Positions 24,522 to 33,343 of a DNA stretch of 64,000 nt are shown piece after piece. The translations under genes were made by a program, and so were the position numbers. Source of the stretch: Rhodothermales bacterium (GTDB lineage: Bacteria > Bacteroidota > Rhodothermia > Rhodothermales > JANQRZ01); NCBI GenBank assembly GCA_039944855.1, contig JBDUXZ010000037.1:1-64000 (forward strand), in the 5' to 3' direction. A model generated the notes under the pieces. The model worked only from the letters and a program-made list of their open reading frames with translations, was not told where the DNA came from and made no database searches. Position 1 is the first letter of the stretch, and the number at the start of each line of letters is the position of its first letter.

Positions 24522-24726
24522 GGGTGTGGAGAATATACGCGGCGCATGTGCTCGGTGACGCCGCGCCGGAGTTAGAGACTTAGTGAAGACGCTGCGGACA
24601 CTCATCGGAGGCACCCCGCGAGACCGGCCAGCCCGCCGAGCAGGATACGAATCACACCTCCTGGCTGGACGCAGAGTCAGCCGTCACGCACGGGACGGAT
24701 TAGCGAAGCGCGGGCGAGATCGTGGG

Positions 24727-26634
24727 CTACCGGTAGCCCGCCGCTTGCAACTCGAACAGTTCGGCGTAGCGGTTGCCCGCCGCGAGCAACTCCTCGTGCG
24801 TGCCGATCTCTTCGAGCCGGCCGTCGGCGAGGACGAGGATGCGGTCGGCCATGCGGACGGTCGAGAAGCGGTGCGAGATGAGGACGGCGGACTTGCCCTC
24901 GGTCAGGTCCTTGAAGCGCTGGAAGACCTCGTACTCGGCGCGGGCGTCGAGCGCGGCCGTCGGCTCGTCGAGGATGAGGAGCTGGGCGTCGCGCATGTAC
25001 GCCCGGCCGAGCGCGACCTTCTGCCACTCCCCGCCCGAGAGGTCGACGCCGGTTTTAAACCGCTTACCGACGACCTGCTCGTACCCATCGGGCAGCTTCT
25101 CGATCACCGAGTCGGCGAGGCTCCGCTGCGCGGCGCCCTCGATGCGCGGCCGGTCCTCCCGCTCACTGATCCGCCCGACGGCGATGTTCTCGGCGGCGGT
25201 GAGGTGGTAGCGGACGAAGTCCTGGAAGATGACGCCGATGTTCGCCCGCACGTCGGCGAGGTCATATGCCCTCAGATCGTGGCCGTCGAGGAGAATGCGG
25301 CCCTCGTCGGGGTCGTAGAGCCGGGCGAGGAGCTTGACGAGCGTCGTCTTCCCCGCCCCGTTCTCGCCGACGAGCGCGAGCGCTTCACCCGCCCGGAGGT
25401 GGAAGGAGAGGTCCCGGAGGATCCAGCGCTCGGCGCCGGGATAGCGGAAGCCGACGCCCTCGAACGTGAAGCCGTGGCGGATCGGCTCGGGGAACGGGAG
25501 CGGCTCAGCGGGCGACGCCACGCGGGGCGTGATCTCGAAGAACGAGAAGAGGTCGTCGAGGTAAAGCGCCTGCCCGGCCACCGTTGAGAAGCTGGCGAGG
25601 AGGCCTTCGAGGAGGGACCGGAGGCGGCCGAACGAGCCGGCGAGGAACGTGAGGTCGCCGATCGTGAAGTCGCCGCGGACGGTGCGGTAGACGATCACGG
25701 CGTAGGCGGCGTAATACCCCAGCGAGCCGACGGCGGCGAGGCCCGCACCCCACCCGGCGCGGCGGACGGCGAGGCTGCGGTTGGCCCGGTAGAACGCGTC
25801 GGCGAGGCTCCGGTAGCGCTCGGTGAGGAAGTCGTTGAGCCCGAAAATCTTGACTTCTTTGGCCGTCTCGTTGCTCGCGCCGGTGTAGCGGAGATAGTCG
25901 AGCTCGCGGCGCTCGGGCGTCCACGCATACGTCAGCGAGTACGACTGCGCGTTGAAGTGGGCCTCGCCGAGGAACGCCGGGACGAGGGCGAGCACGAGGA
26001 GCACGATGAGCCACGGCGCATACACGAGGAGCCCGACGCCGAAGGTCGCGATCGTGATGACGTTCTGCGCCTGGCTGAACACCTGGCTCATCAGCACCAT
26101 CCGGCCGGTCGTCTGGCGGCGGGCGCGTTCGAGCTTGTCGTAGAAGTCGGCGTCCTCGAAGTGGGCGAGGTCGAGCGTCGCGGCGTGGGCCATGAGGCGG
26201 ACGCTCGTCTCGTTCGTGAAGAGGTCGCCGAGGAGGCTATCGAGGAGGGCGACGGCGCGGCCGAGCGTGTCGGAGAGGATCGCGAGGCCGAACTCGGCGG
26301 CGACGAGCACGACGAGCGTCTGCAATTCCCCGCTCGCCCACCACGTATCGAGCCCGTCGAGCGCGAGCCCCGCTCCGGCGAGGCGGACGACCTCGTCGAT
26401 GATGAGCTTGCCGACGTAGAGCATCGCCACCGGGAGGACGGCCCTCACGAGCCGGAGCCCGAGGTTCGCCGCCGTCATCCACGGGCTAACGGCCCAGACG
26501 AGCCGGAAGAGCGGGCCGAGGTTGCGGAGCGCGCCGAAGCGCTCCTGCAGCGAGAGGTCGCCCTGCTCGGCCGCCGCCCGTCGCCCTCGGCGGGCGGGGC
26601 CTCCGTTGCTCGATCCACCAGAAAACAGTGCCAT
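24727..26634 (-). CDS. ABC exporter half-transporter (membrane plus ATPase domains)
   Basis: This encodes 635 residues starting MALFSGGSSN at 26634. The N-terminal ~350 residues carry about six membrane helices of the type IV exporter fold, with a conserved LAHFEDADFYDKLERAR loop. The C-terminal nucleotide-binding domain has Walker A GENGAGKTT, Q-loop VIFQDFVRYHLTAAENI, signature LSGGEWQKVALGRA, Walker B LLILDEPTAALD and an H-switch ISHRFS. The PDFxRYHLTAxENI block is shared with a subgroup of lantibiotic/peptide-like exporters. The substrate is unknown. It works as a homodimer or pairs with a partner not seen here. Confidence 0.94.
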   Translation of the reverse strand: MALFSGGSSNGGPARRGRRAAAEQGDLSLQERFGALRNLGPLFRLVWAVSPWMTAANLGLRLVRAVLPVAMLYVGKLIIDEVVRLAGAGLALDGLDTWWASGELQTLVVLVAAEFGLAILSDTLGRAVALLDSLLGDLFTNETSVRLMAHAATLDLAHFEDADFYDKLERARRQTTGRMVLMSQVFSQAQNVITIATFGVGLLVYAPWLIVLLVLALVPAFLGEAHFNAQSYSLTYAWTPERRELDYLRYTGASNETAKEVKIFGLNDFLTERYRSLADAFYRANRSLAVRRAGWGAGLAAVGSLGYYAAYAVIVYRTVRGDFTIGDLTFLAGSFGRLRSLLEGLLASFSTVAGQALYLDDLFSFFEITPRVASPAEPLPFPEPIRHGFTFEGVGFRYPGAERWILRDLSFHLRAGEALALVGENGAGKTTLVKLLARLYDPDEGRILLDGHDLRAYDLADVRANIGVIFQDFVRYHLTAAENIAVGRISEREDRPRIEGAAQRSLADSVIEKLPDGYEQVVGKRFKTGVDLSGGEWQKVALGRAYMRDAQLLILDEPTAALDARAEYEVFQRFKDLTEGKSAVLISHRFSTVRMADRILVLADGRLEEIGTHEELLAAGNRYAELFELQAAGYR

Positions 26635-26737
26635 GCCCGGCACACTCCGCACCCGGCGGGAGGTTTCGCGCGGCCCCTCAACGGAGCGGGGGTGAAGGCG
26701 CTCGGCCCCCACCCCCGCTCTCGGTGCACGAATCGCG

Positions 26738-26893
26738 CTACAGCCCCAGTATCGACCACGCTGCCGCGACGAGGGCGACGACGAGCGTACCCGCGAAGAA
26801 CCACAGCGCGTAGCGGTCTGCGGGGTTCGGCGCGCCGTTCGTGTTCGTAGGGCGCGGGGTCGATCCGGTGGGGGCGTTCAGAGAAAGAGCCAT
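26738..26893 (-). CDS. Small single-helix membrane protein (51 residues)
   Basis: An ATG at 26893 opens 51 codons to a TAG at 26738-26740. The product is MALSLNAPTGSTPRP, then a short polar part, then DRYALWFFAGTLVVALV and AAAWSILGL, which form one membrane helix to the C terminus. The coding character (third-position GC, helix ending at the stop) is good. I know no family. It lies between the ABC exporter and a putative secreted protein. Confidence 0.6.
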   Translation of the reverse strand: MALSLNAPTGSTPRPTNTNGAPNPADRYALWFFAGTLVVALVAAAWSILGL

Positions 26894-26968
26894 GGGAGTG
26901 CGTAGAAATCGGAGAGAGGACGGAGGCGCAGAGGCCTCGCTTGAGGAGCGGTCACGACCACCCCATCC

Positions 26969-27376
26969 TCACAACCGATACACGCAGAGCCTGCATAGCT
27001 CGGGCGTCGTCCGGTCTGGCCCGAAGGCGTGCACCGAGCCGAGCGTCGCCGGACGCGTTGCGCGACGGGCAGCCTCGCCGGCCCCCTGCCCACCCGCCGC
27101 CCACTCGCTGGGCGATGGGCCGCTGAGCGGACGTTCGCCGAACTCCGCCGCTCCGGTCGGGAGCGGCGCCTCCTGCCACCCGAGCGTGTTCGCGAGGGCC
27201 ACGACGTTGAGCGGGGTCGCGAACACGCTGCCCGAGACACTGCTCATCGCGGGCTGGAGCGCGGTCGCCGTCGTGCCGCGCGTCGCGCCCTGCTGCCCAG
27301 CCGCGGCTACGCTTCCGGCAGCGACGAGGATCGCTAGCAGGAGATAGAGTCCGGGATGACGACGGAGCGGTTGCAC
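26969..27376 (-). CDS. Putative secreted protein of unknown function
   Basis: This would encode 135 residues from a GTG at 27376. The start reads as a signal peptide: basic PLRRHPG, hydrophobic LYLLLAILVAAGSVAAA, then AGQQG. The rest is Ala/Gly/Pro-rich with a small C-terminal CRLCVYRL. There is no recognised domain and no ribosome site before the GTG. The alternative is that this is non-coding. Confidence 0.42.
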   Translation of the reverse strand: MQPLRRHPGLYLLLAILVAAGSVAAAGQQGATRGTTATALQPAMSSVSGSVFATPLNVVALANTLGWQEAPLPTGAAEFGERPLSGPSPSEWAAGGQGAGEAARRATRPATLGSVHAFGPDRTTPELCRLCVYRL

Positions 27377-27492
27377 GAGCGGAGGTTTAGCGATCCGCTT
27401 TGAAATCGTATCCGACGGATAGTTCCAGCGACGGCGGCGGCGCTGCTATTTTCATGCAGCGAAGCGTGGAATCCCTCCGTGCACTGGCGGAA

Positions 27493-27975
27493 TCAGCCTG
27501 CGAGCACCGGCTCCGGCAGACGGCCGGTGAGGCGCGAGACGGCGCGGATGCACCGGTGCCCCACGTCCACCGGGTCGAGGAACATCATCGGGCATGCGCC
27601 GGGGATTACGGCGATGCCGTGGGCGCGGCAGCGGGCCACAGCCGACTCGGAAACGCTACCCGGCCCGATCCCCCGGTGCATCCACAGCCGCGGGATGCCG
27701 AGTTCGACACACTCCTCGGCGATGACGGCCGTCGCGGCGGGCGATGTCACGGCCACGACGCCGTCGAGCCGGACGGGCACGGCGGCGAGGTCGGGGTAGC
27801 ACACGTCACCCTCGACTTCGACGGTGCTAGGGTTGACGGGGTAGACGTCGTAGCCGGCGTCGCGGAGCCGGCGGTAGATGGCGTTCGCGGCCTCGGCGGG
27901 GTTGCGGGAGACGCCGGCTACGGCGATGCGCCGCTGCGCGAGGAAGTCGGCGGCGGCGTGTTCGAGCGTGTTCAT
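27493..27975 (-). CDS. CoA-binding domain protein (YccU-like)
   Basis: This 160-residue protein starts MNTLEHAAADF at 27975. It is a Rossmann-like CoA-binding domain of the succinyl-CoA ligase alpha type: RRIAVAGVSRNPAEAANAIYRRLRDAGYDVYPVNP, then LDGVVAVTSPAATAVIAEECVELGIPRLWMHRG and GIAVIPGACPMMF. Single-domain proteins of this kind bind CoA, and the biological role is not settled. It stands alone. Confidence 0.9.
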   Translation of the reverse strand: MNTLEHAAADFLAQRRIAVAGVSRNPAEAANAIYRRLRDAGYDVYPVNPSTVEVEGDVCYPDLAAVPVRLDGVVAVTSPAATAVIAEECVELGIPRLWMHRGIGPGSVSESAVARCRAHGIAVIPGACPMMFLDPVDVGHRCIRAVSRLTGRLPEPVLAG

Positions 27976-28155
27976 ACGGAACCTCGGATGGTGCACCCCA
28001 CGATAGGCCGGGGCAACCGAGATCGCTGTCGGACACTCCCCGACCGCAACGTAGGCGAGTCCCTGAATCCGCCTGCGCGCTGCCCACCTGCACCCTGCTC
28101 AGCGGTAGCGCTGATCGGCATTCTCTTCAGAGGAGAATGCGAGACGTGGTGGCGC

Positions 28156-28629
28156 TTATCCGAGACCGGAACGTTGCCGGTAGCGCTCCAGCTCTTCGTC
28201 GCTGAGCTCACCCGGAGCGACGAGACGGTAATGGCTCTCGTCCACCTTGCGCACCTCATCTTTCGCTCCCGTTTCATCGACCGTGAACTCGAAGAGCGCA
28301 ATCACGTCGTCGGCCATGAACTGCGCCGCAATGGGACGGCACACGAGGTTCGGGTATTTCTCCGCGCCGAGCGCCATGTCTTGCTCGATCTGCACGACGC
28401 CGATTTCGTCGTTCCCACCCTTCGCTTGGACCGGAAAGACGTAGTGGACCCCTCGCTTATCTACGCCCACGTATAGCTCGTCTGTCTCGACTTGCCCGAT
28501 CCCCTTGACCGTCGTCCGCAGGTGATTCTGGAGCGAGTAGCAGGTGACCCGGTAAAGATGTCGATCAACCGGTTGCAGTCGAGACTGCCAGCCCCGTGCT
28601 CCAAGATGACACCGGGACGCGCTCAGTAA
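28156..28629 (-). pseudogene. Remnant of a restriction-locus endonuclease-like gene, 5' truncated
   Basis: The frame is open from a stop at 28630 to a stop at 28156 and has no ATG before the conserved part. A GTG at 28470 lies inside the conserved block. The readable protein includes HLYRVTCYSLQNHLRTTVKG, IGQVETDELYVGVDKRGVHY, VFPVQAKGGNDEIGVVQIEQ and LVCRPIAAQFMADDVIALFE. I recognise these as the C-terminal half of an endonuclease-like protein often found beside DNA methylases (from memory, not searched). Full members are about 300 residues, so the N-terminal half is missing. It follows the nuclease gene directly, overlapping by a few bases. Confidence 0.65.
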
Positions 28630-29636
28630 TCACCGGGGGGATACAGCGCGTGGTCTGGCATATCAAACGTCTCACCGTGGATCAAACCGCTCACTCGGAC
28701 TTCCTCTCCCCCGACTAGAGCGTCCAGCTTTCCTACCTGAGCCAGCACGTTATCGAAATCTATAAACTTGCACCTACCAATGATTGACTGGAATGAGGGC
28801 CGCATTAGCTGCCTCGCTACATGATCTCGCCTATAACTATTCGAGGATATGTACATTTCAATATTGTTATTTGGCTGCGACAACACCAAGTCGTTAAGGC
28901 GGAGAAGACCGCTATATATCGTAGTAGTCGACTCGATTTCGAACGCTTTCCTGACCACATTACGGTCTAGCCAGAGGACGTCAATATTTCGAATGATCCG
29001 CCGAGCAACCTCGTCAAATCCAAGACGCGGGAAGCGATCCAACGTGTAAGATTCGAAACGATGAGGCCCTACTGCGAGGTGGCGATCACCTGCAGGGACC
29101 CATACGGAATGTCCAGCGGCACGCCCTAAACGGATCAGAGCCCATTGAATCGCGACATGATCCCGGACAGTTGAGGAGACATCTCCATCAACGTCTTCGA
29201 CTTCGTCTGGATCAACGCTTTCGCCTACTCGAGGCGGATATGCGTTGAGGTAGCGGGTGACGTCCAGCTTAGTGTGACCCGTTGTCTGGAGTATATAGCG
29301 TCCCTCATCAAGGAACACGTCAAGGCGGCGCGTACTCACGCCCTCAAGCATCTGGAGTACGAACGGGTGGGGCAGTACCAGTACGTTCTCCGCCGTGCCG
29401 CAAACCAAGAGCACAAACGAACCATGCACTGTTTGGGGGAAGACCCCCTCAGAGCTCGCCACTTCCTGCGAAAGGCCGAAGAAGTATTTGTGGCCCCGGA
29501 GAAGTTTAGAGTAGTTGATAGAGCAGGCTAGATCTCCGCTGCACCGATACAAACGACTCCTGCCAAACGGCGTCGCGTTACCATATTGCTGAATCAGTAG
29601 CTTGACAACCGATTGGACAGCGGATGGAAGGCTCAT
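28623..29636 (-). CDS. Putative restriction endonuclease-like protein
   Basis: This 337-residue protein is encoded by DNA of clearly lower GC than its surroundings. The central part has VWVPAGDRHLAVG, RIIRNIDVLWLDRNVVRKAF and EIESTTTIYSGLLRLNDLVL. The D..(x)n..E-x-E spacing in IDVLWL..AFEIE fits a PD-(D/E)xK nuclease core (inference). Similar proteins sit in restriction-modification loci next to adenine/cytosine methylases. It starts 3 bp after the zinc-ribbon gene. The cut site and activity are unknown. Confidence 0.65.
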   Translation of the reverse strand: MSLPSAVQSVVKLLIQQYGNATPFGRSRLYRCSGDLACSINYSKLLRGHKYFFGLSQEVASSEGVFPQTVHGSFVLLVCGTAENVLVLPHPFVLQMLEGVSTRRLDVFLDEGRYILQTTGHTKLDVTRYLNAYPPRVGESVDPDEVEDVDGDVSSTVRDHVAIQWALIRLGRAAGHSVWVPAGDRHLAVGPHRFESYTLDRFPRLGFDEVARRIIRNIDVLWLDRNVVRKAFEIESTTTIYSGLLRLNDLVLSQPNNNIEMYISSNSYRRDHVARQLMRPSFQSIIGRCKFIDFDNVLAQVGKLDALVGGEEVRVSGLIHGETFDMPDHALYPPGDY

Positions 29637-29639
29637 GGT

Positions 29640-29846
29640 TTAGTGAGCGATTAGTTCAGGCTCTACTTCTGTACCACACTCTAAGCATTTATAGCAGTCA
29701 ACGTCGTGCCAAATTGATCGCTTGTAAGTCATATTTCCGTCCAGTAAGTTAACCGAGTAGTACATCACTTCTTCGAACCGATCCTTGTTTCCACAAGCCG
29801 GGCACTGAAGCACGAAGCTAGTACGGTTGCTATCTGATTCTCTCAT
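29640..29846 (-). CDS. Small zinc-ribbon protein
   Basis: This 68-residue protein has two CxxC knuckles: CPACGNKD near residue 15 and CYKCLECGTE near residue 51. The pairs would bind one zinc. Its ATG overlaps the methylase-fragment stop by 4 bp (ATGA, 29843-29846). The gene sits inside the low-GC restriction-locus remnant and is likely a DNA-binding accessory of that locus. Confidence 0.75.
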   Translation of the reverse strand: MRESDSNRTSFVLQCPACGNKDRFEEVMYYSVNLLDGNMTYKRSIWHDVDCYKCLECGTEVEPELIAH

Positions 29847-30139
29847 GTGGCAAGGACCATTACAGAGACACTAGTGGAGGCTACCATGTGGACGACCGGA
29901 TTCGGCTCGATCCCGACGCTCCCGATCCCGAGCTTCTTGCACTCGACGAGCGTCGTCCCCGTGCCGCAATACGGATCGAGGACCCGCATCCCCGGCTCCA
30001 CTCCGAAGCGAGCCACGTAGTCCCGAACAAGGTGCGGAGGGTACGACAGGACGAAGCGGTACCACTCGTGAATGGGGAGGTCGTCCACATAGGGTCGGTT
30101 CAACTCAACCCCTGCTTTCTTCTGCGTGACGTAGGCCAT
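29843..30139 (-). pseudogene. Truncated DNA methyltransferase (N-terminal part only)
   Basis: This encodes 98 residues. The SAM-binding motif I region is intact: GMRVLDPYCGTGTTLVE, then GIGSVGIEPNP. Methylases of this type (N4-cytosine/N6-adenine, DPxCGTGTT form) need a DPPY/SPPY catalytic motif further on and are 300 or more residues, and here the frame ends after HMVASTSVSVMVLAT. It therefore lacks the catalytic half and was probably shortened by deletion. An alternative is a split methylase whose other half lies elsewhere. Confidence 0.75.
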
Positions 30140-30215
30140 AGATGGATTTCGGTTTTCTACAATCTACGGCCTGTGCCGACCCCGTTGCGTTGCTCCTTGC
30201 GAGGAGATACCGGAG

Positions 30216-31694
30216 TCAGAGGTAGCGGGCGAGCGCGGCGGCCTCGTCGTCGGGGAGGGCGGCGCGGAAGGTCGGGCGGGCCGCTTCGGCCTCGATCCAG
30301 GCGGGGACGCCGTCGCGCTTCTTGAGCGCGGCGCTCGTCTTCCGCGGGACCCAGCCGTAGACCTCCGTCTCGCGGTACGCCTTCTTGCTGTCGCCGAAGC
30401 CCCAGCGGATGCCGCCGTACGTCGCCGCGTCGCGGCCGTCGAGGCTGAAGCGGTCGTTGAGGTAACAGGCCGTCGCGAACGCGGCCTCGGGCCCAGCGCA
30501 CCACGGGAGGATCTGCTTGACCCAGTACATGCGGAGGTTGTTGTTCATCCACCCGTCGAGGAGGAACTGCTTCTGGGCGGCGTTCCAGAACACGTCGTCG
30601 GTTTCTCCGTGGACCAGCGCGTCGAGGCTTCGGAGGTCGGGGCGCGGGTCGTCGGCGTGCGCGGCGAGCGTCTCGCGGGCCCACGTCGGGAGGCCGCGGA
30701 AGCGCGACCAGTCGGCGTCCCAACGGCAGCGGTGGTAGTAGTACTCGCGCCACGTCAGCGTCTCGTCGAGGAATTTGTAGCGCGCGGCCGGGTGGACGTC
30801 GCCCGCCTCCTCGGCCGCGACAACGGCGCGGGCCACCTCGCGCGGCGAGAGCACGCCGAAGTGCATCCACGGCGAGAGCTTCGACGTGCCGTCGGGCGTC
30901 GCCGGGTTGTTCCGCGTCCACTTGTAACGCCCGACGATCTGTTCGACGGCGACGCCGAGCCGGCCGAGCGCGGCCGACCGGTGCCCGCGGAAGTCCAGCG
31001 CGGGCGGCACCGTCATGTCGACACCGGTTTCGGCGATGAGCGCGTCGAGCCCGTCGCCGTCGAGGTCTTCGATGGCTTCGGAGTCGATGTCAAGGTCGCC
31101 GTCGAACCGCGCCACGTCGGGCTCCTGCCGCAGATCGGTGGCGAGGTGGAGCGCGCGCTGCGGCGTGTGGGCGGCGCGGAACGTCTTCGTCGCCCCGAGC
31201 CGCTGCTCGAACGCATTCATCGGCACGAGGCAGCACGCATCGACGCCGAGCACGGCGCGGTCGAGCCGGTCGGCGAGGGCGTCGGCGTACTCGCGCGTGA
31301 CGAACGTCGGCACGTCGTCGCAGACGACGGCGGCGGCGCGCTCGGCCAGGCGGGCGACGAGGTCGACCTCGCTCTCCCCTTCGCGCCGGACCCACCGCAC
31401 GAACCGCAGCCCCCGCGCCTCGACGCCCGGCCCGAGCTCCTGCGACGCTTCGAGGATGAACCGGTGGATGCGGTGCGAGGCGTACGGGTAGCGGTTCTCG
31501 AGCGCGTGCAGCACGACGACTGGCAACCCGCGCGCATTCCCGAGCGCGATCGCCGCGTCGAGCGCGGGGTTCTCGTCGGCGCGGAGCGCCTGCATCAGCC
31601 AGCACAGCACGTAGTCGCGTCCGCGCGTGATGATGCGGCGGTCGGTGAGCCGGCGTGTGCGGAGGCGGAGGAGGTCGAGCGCGTCGTCAGCCAT
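30216..31694 (-). CDS. Class II-type DNA photolyase
   Basis: This 492-residue flavoprotein is of the photolyase/cryptochrome family, closest in pattern to class II CPD photolyases. The FAD-binding C-terminal part contains FLDETLTWREYYYHRC, VFWNAAQKQFLLDGWMNNNL, RMYWVKQILPW and YLNDRFSLDGRDAATYGGIR. The N-terminal domain (about 25-170) has the antenna Rossmann fold. It would split cyclobutane pyrimidine dimers in light. Its start overlaps the end of the next photolyase-family gene by 8 bp. Confidence 0.92.
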   Translation of the reverse strand: MADDALDLLRLRTRRLTDRRIITRGRDYVLCWLMQALRADENPALDAAIALGNARGLPVVVLHALENRYPYASHRIHRFILEASQELGPGVEARGLRFVRWVRREGESEVDLVARLAERAAAVVCDDVPTFVTREYADALADRLDRAVLGVDACCLVPMNAFEQRLGATKTFRAAHTPQRALHLATDLRQEPDVARFDGDLDIDSEAIEDLDGDGLDALIAETGVDMTVPPALDFRGHRSAALGRLGVAVEQIVGRYKWTRNNPATPDGTSKLSPWMHFGVLSPREVARAVVAAEEAGDVHPAARYKFLDETLTWREYYYHRCRWDADWSRFRGLPTWARETLAAHADDPRPDLRSLDALVHGETDDVFWNAAQKQFLLDGWMNNNLRMYWVKQILPWCAGPEAAFATACYLNDRFSLDGRDAATYGGIRWGFGDSKKAYRETEVYGWVPRKTSAALKKRDGVPAWIEAEAARPTFRAALPDDEAAALARYL

Positions 31695-33267
31695 CGGTCC
31701 GGTCCTCCACGTCGAAAAGCGGCGCGGGCTTCGGGAGCTTCGCCTTTTTCGTCTTCCGTGGCGCGTTCGACGTCCACGTCCGCGCGCTCGCCGGCCGCCG
31801 CGAGCCGTGACGCTCGTACACCCGTTCCGCCAACGCTTGCGTTTCGGGCAGCCGCTTGATCGCGTAGTAGTCGTCCTTGAACGCCTTCGACGTTTCGAGC
31901 CGGTCCACGATGGGCGCGGGATAGTCCGGGAGCGGTCGGGCGTGGTGCTTCAGGATCGCCTCGGCGGGCACGTCGGCGAGTTCGGGCACCCAGCGCTTGA
32001 CGAAGACGGCCTCGGGGTCGTGGTCGGCGAGCTGCTTCTCGGGCGAGTAAACGCGGAGCTGGTTGATGCCGACGACGCCCGCCTGCATCTGCGTCTGCGC
32101 GATGTGGATGCCGGGCTCGTAGTCGGCCCAGAGCCGGGCGACGGGGTACAGCGTCTTCCGCCAGTCGATGCGGAGCGTGTGGACGGCGACGCTCGTGACG
32201 AGCGCGCGCATGCGGAAGTTGAGGAAGCCCGTCGCCGCCGCGCACCGCATGCAGGCGTCGACGAGCGGCCAGCCGGTGCGGCCCCCCAGCCACGCCTCGA
32301 CGTGTTCGTCGCCGGGCGTCGGGAGGTCGGCGTAGGCCGGGTTCAGGGGTACGAACTCCATCTGCGGTTCGGATTCCAGCCGCTGGATGAAGTGGTCGCG
32401 CCAGTGCAGCCGGCTCGTGAACGCCCGCAGCGATTTCTCCCACTGCCGGGCGTCGGGGTGGGCGATGTCTTTGAGTTCGAGCCGCCGGGCCTCGGTCGCG
32501 GCGTAGGCCTGCCGCCCGGTGAGCGTCCCCCACGCGAGGTGGACCGAGAGCCGCGAGCCACACTCGAAGGCGTCGTTCGGCGACGAGATGCCGCCGGAGT
32601 AGCAGAACCCGCGTTCGTGGAGGAACGAGCGCAGCGTCTCCTCGGCCGCCGTCTCGCTCACCGGTTGCCGGAGGTCGCGCCGCACATCGGTGAGCGGGTG
32701 GCCGAACGCGCCGGGCGTCGGCGTCGCGCCCTCGGGAGGCTGGAGGGCGCGGAGGGCGTCGGGCACGCGGACGCGGGCGAGCGCTGCGTCGTCGGGCACC
32801 GGGAGCGGGCCGTCGGCCATGAACGCTTTCCATCGGGCCGAGCGCTTATCGCGGTCGACCCCGCCGCGAAAGACGCCGGTCTGCCGGTGCTCGTGCCACG
32901 CGACGCCGTGGGCTTCGCACCACGCGGCGACGGCCTTGTCGCGCTCGAACGTGACGCTGCTGCCGACCTCTTCATGCGAATAGATCGCTTCGAACGGCGC
33001 GGCCTCGTGCAGTCGCCCGAACGCCTCGACGGCGTCGGCGTGGAGGGCGAGCACGTCACCGCCGTGGGGCCGGAGTCGGCTACGGAGATCGGCGAGCGCT
33101 TCGATCCACGCGGCGACGTGGAAGCCGCTCGTTTCTTCGGCGCGGAGCACGGTGGGCTCAAAGAGGAAGACGGGCACGACCGGAGCGCCCGTGTCGAGCG
33201 CGGCGGTGAGGGCCGGATTGTCGGCGAGGCGGACGTCTTTTTTGACCCACCAGAGAACGGGCGACAT
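31687..33267 (-). CDS. Cryptochrome/photolyase family protein
   Basis: This 526-residue protein starts with the antenna domain VLWWVKKDVRLADNPAL. The FAD domain has FECGSRLSVHLAWGTLTGRQ, RLHWRDHFIQRL, GRTGWPLVDACMRCAAATGF and NFRMRALVTSVAVH. A basic C-terminal tail (RKTKKAKLPKP) follows. It could be a repair enzyme or a blue-light receptor, and sequence alone does not decide. It is upstream of and overlaps the class II photolyase gene, so the two form a light-repair operon. Confidence 0.93.
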   Translation of the reverse strand: MSPVLWWVKKDVRLADNPALTAALDTGAPVVPVFLFEPTVLRAEETSGFHVAAWIEALADLRSRLRPHGGDVLALHADAVEAFGRLHEAAPFEAIYSHEEVGSSVTFERDKAVAAWCEAHGVAWHEHRQTGVFRGGVDRDKRSARWKAFMADGPLPVPDDAALARVRVPDALRALQPPEGATPTPGAFGHPLTDVRRDLRQPVSETAAEETLRSFLHERGFCYSGGISSPNDAFECGSRLSVHLAWGTLTGRQAYAATEARRLELKDIAHPDARQWEKSLRAFTSRLHWRDHFIQRLESEPQMEFVPLNPAYADLPTPGDEHVEAWLGGRTGWPLVDACMRCAAATGFLNFRMRALVTSVAVHTLRIDWRKTLYPVARLWADYEPGIHIAQTQMQAGVVGINQLRVYSPEKQLADHDPEAVFVKRWVPELADVPAEAILKHHARPLPDYPAPIVDRLETSKAFKDDYYAIKRLPETQALAERVYERHGSRRPASARTWTSNAPRKTKKAKLPKPAPLFDVEDRTDG

Positions 33268-33343
33268 GACGCGACGAGCGGACGGGAAGGGAGAAGGGAT
33301 CGTGCCTACGCCCCCGCCGGATGAAGGTTTGCTAACCCTCGCT

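Noticed and set aside
28630-28640. Single fused nuclease gene (28156-29636) broken by one frameshift
   Set aside because: The first protein seems complete at its end and the second begins in the middle of a different family. A deletion or separate genes explains the junction better, though it was not excluded by alignment.
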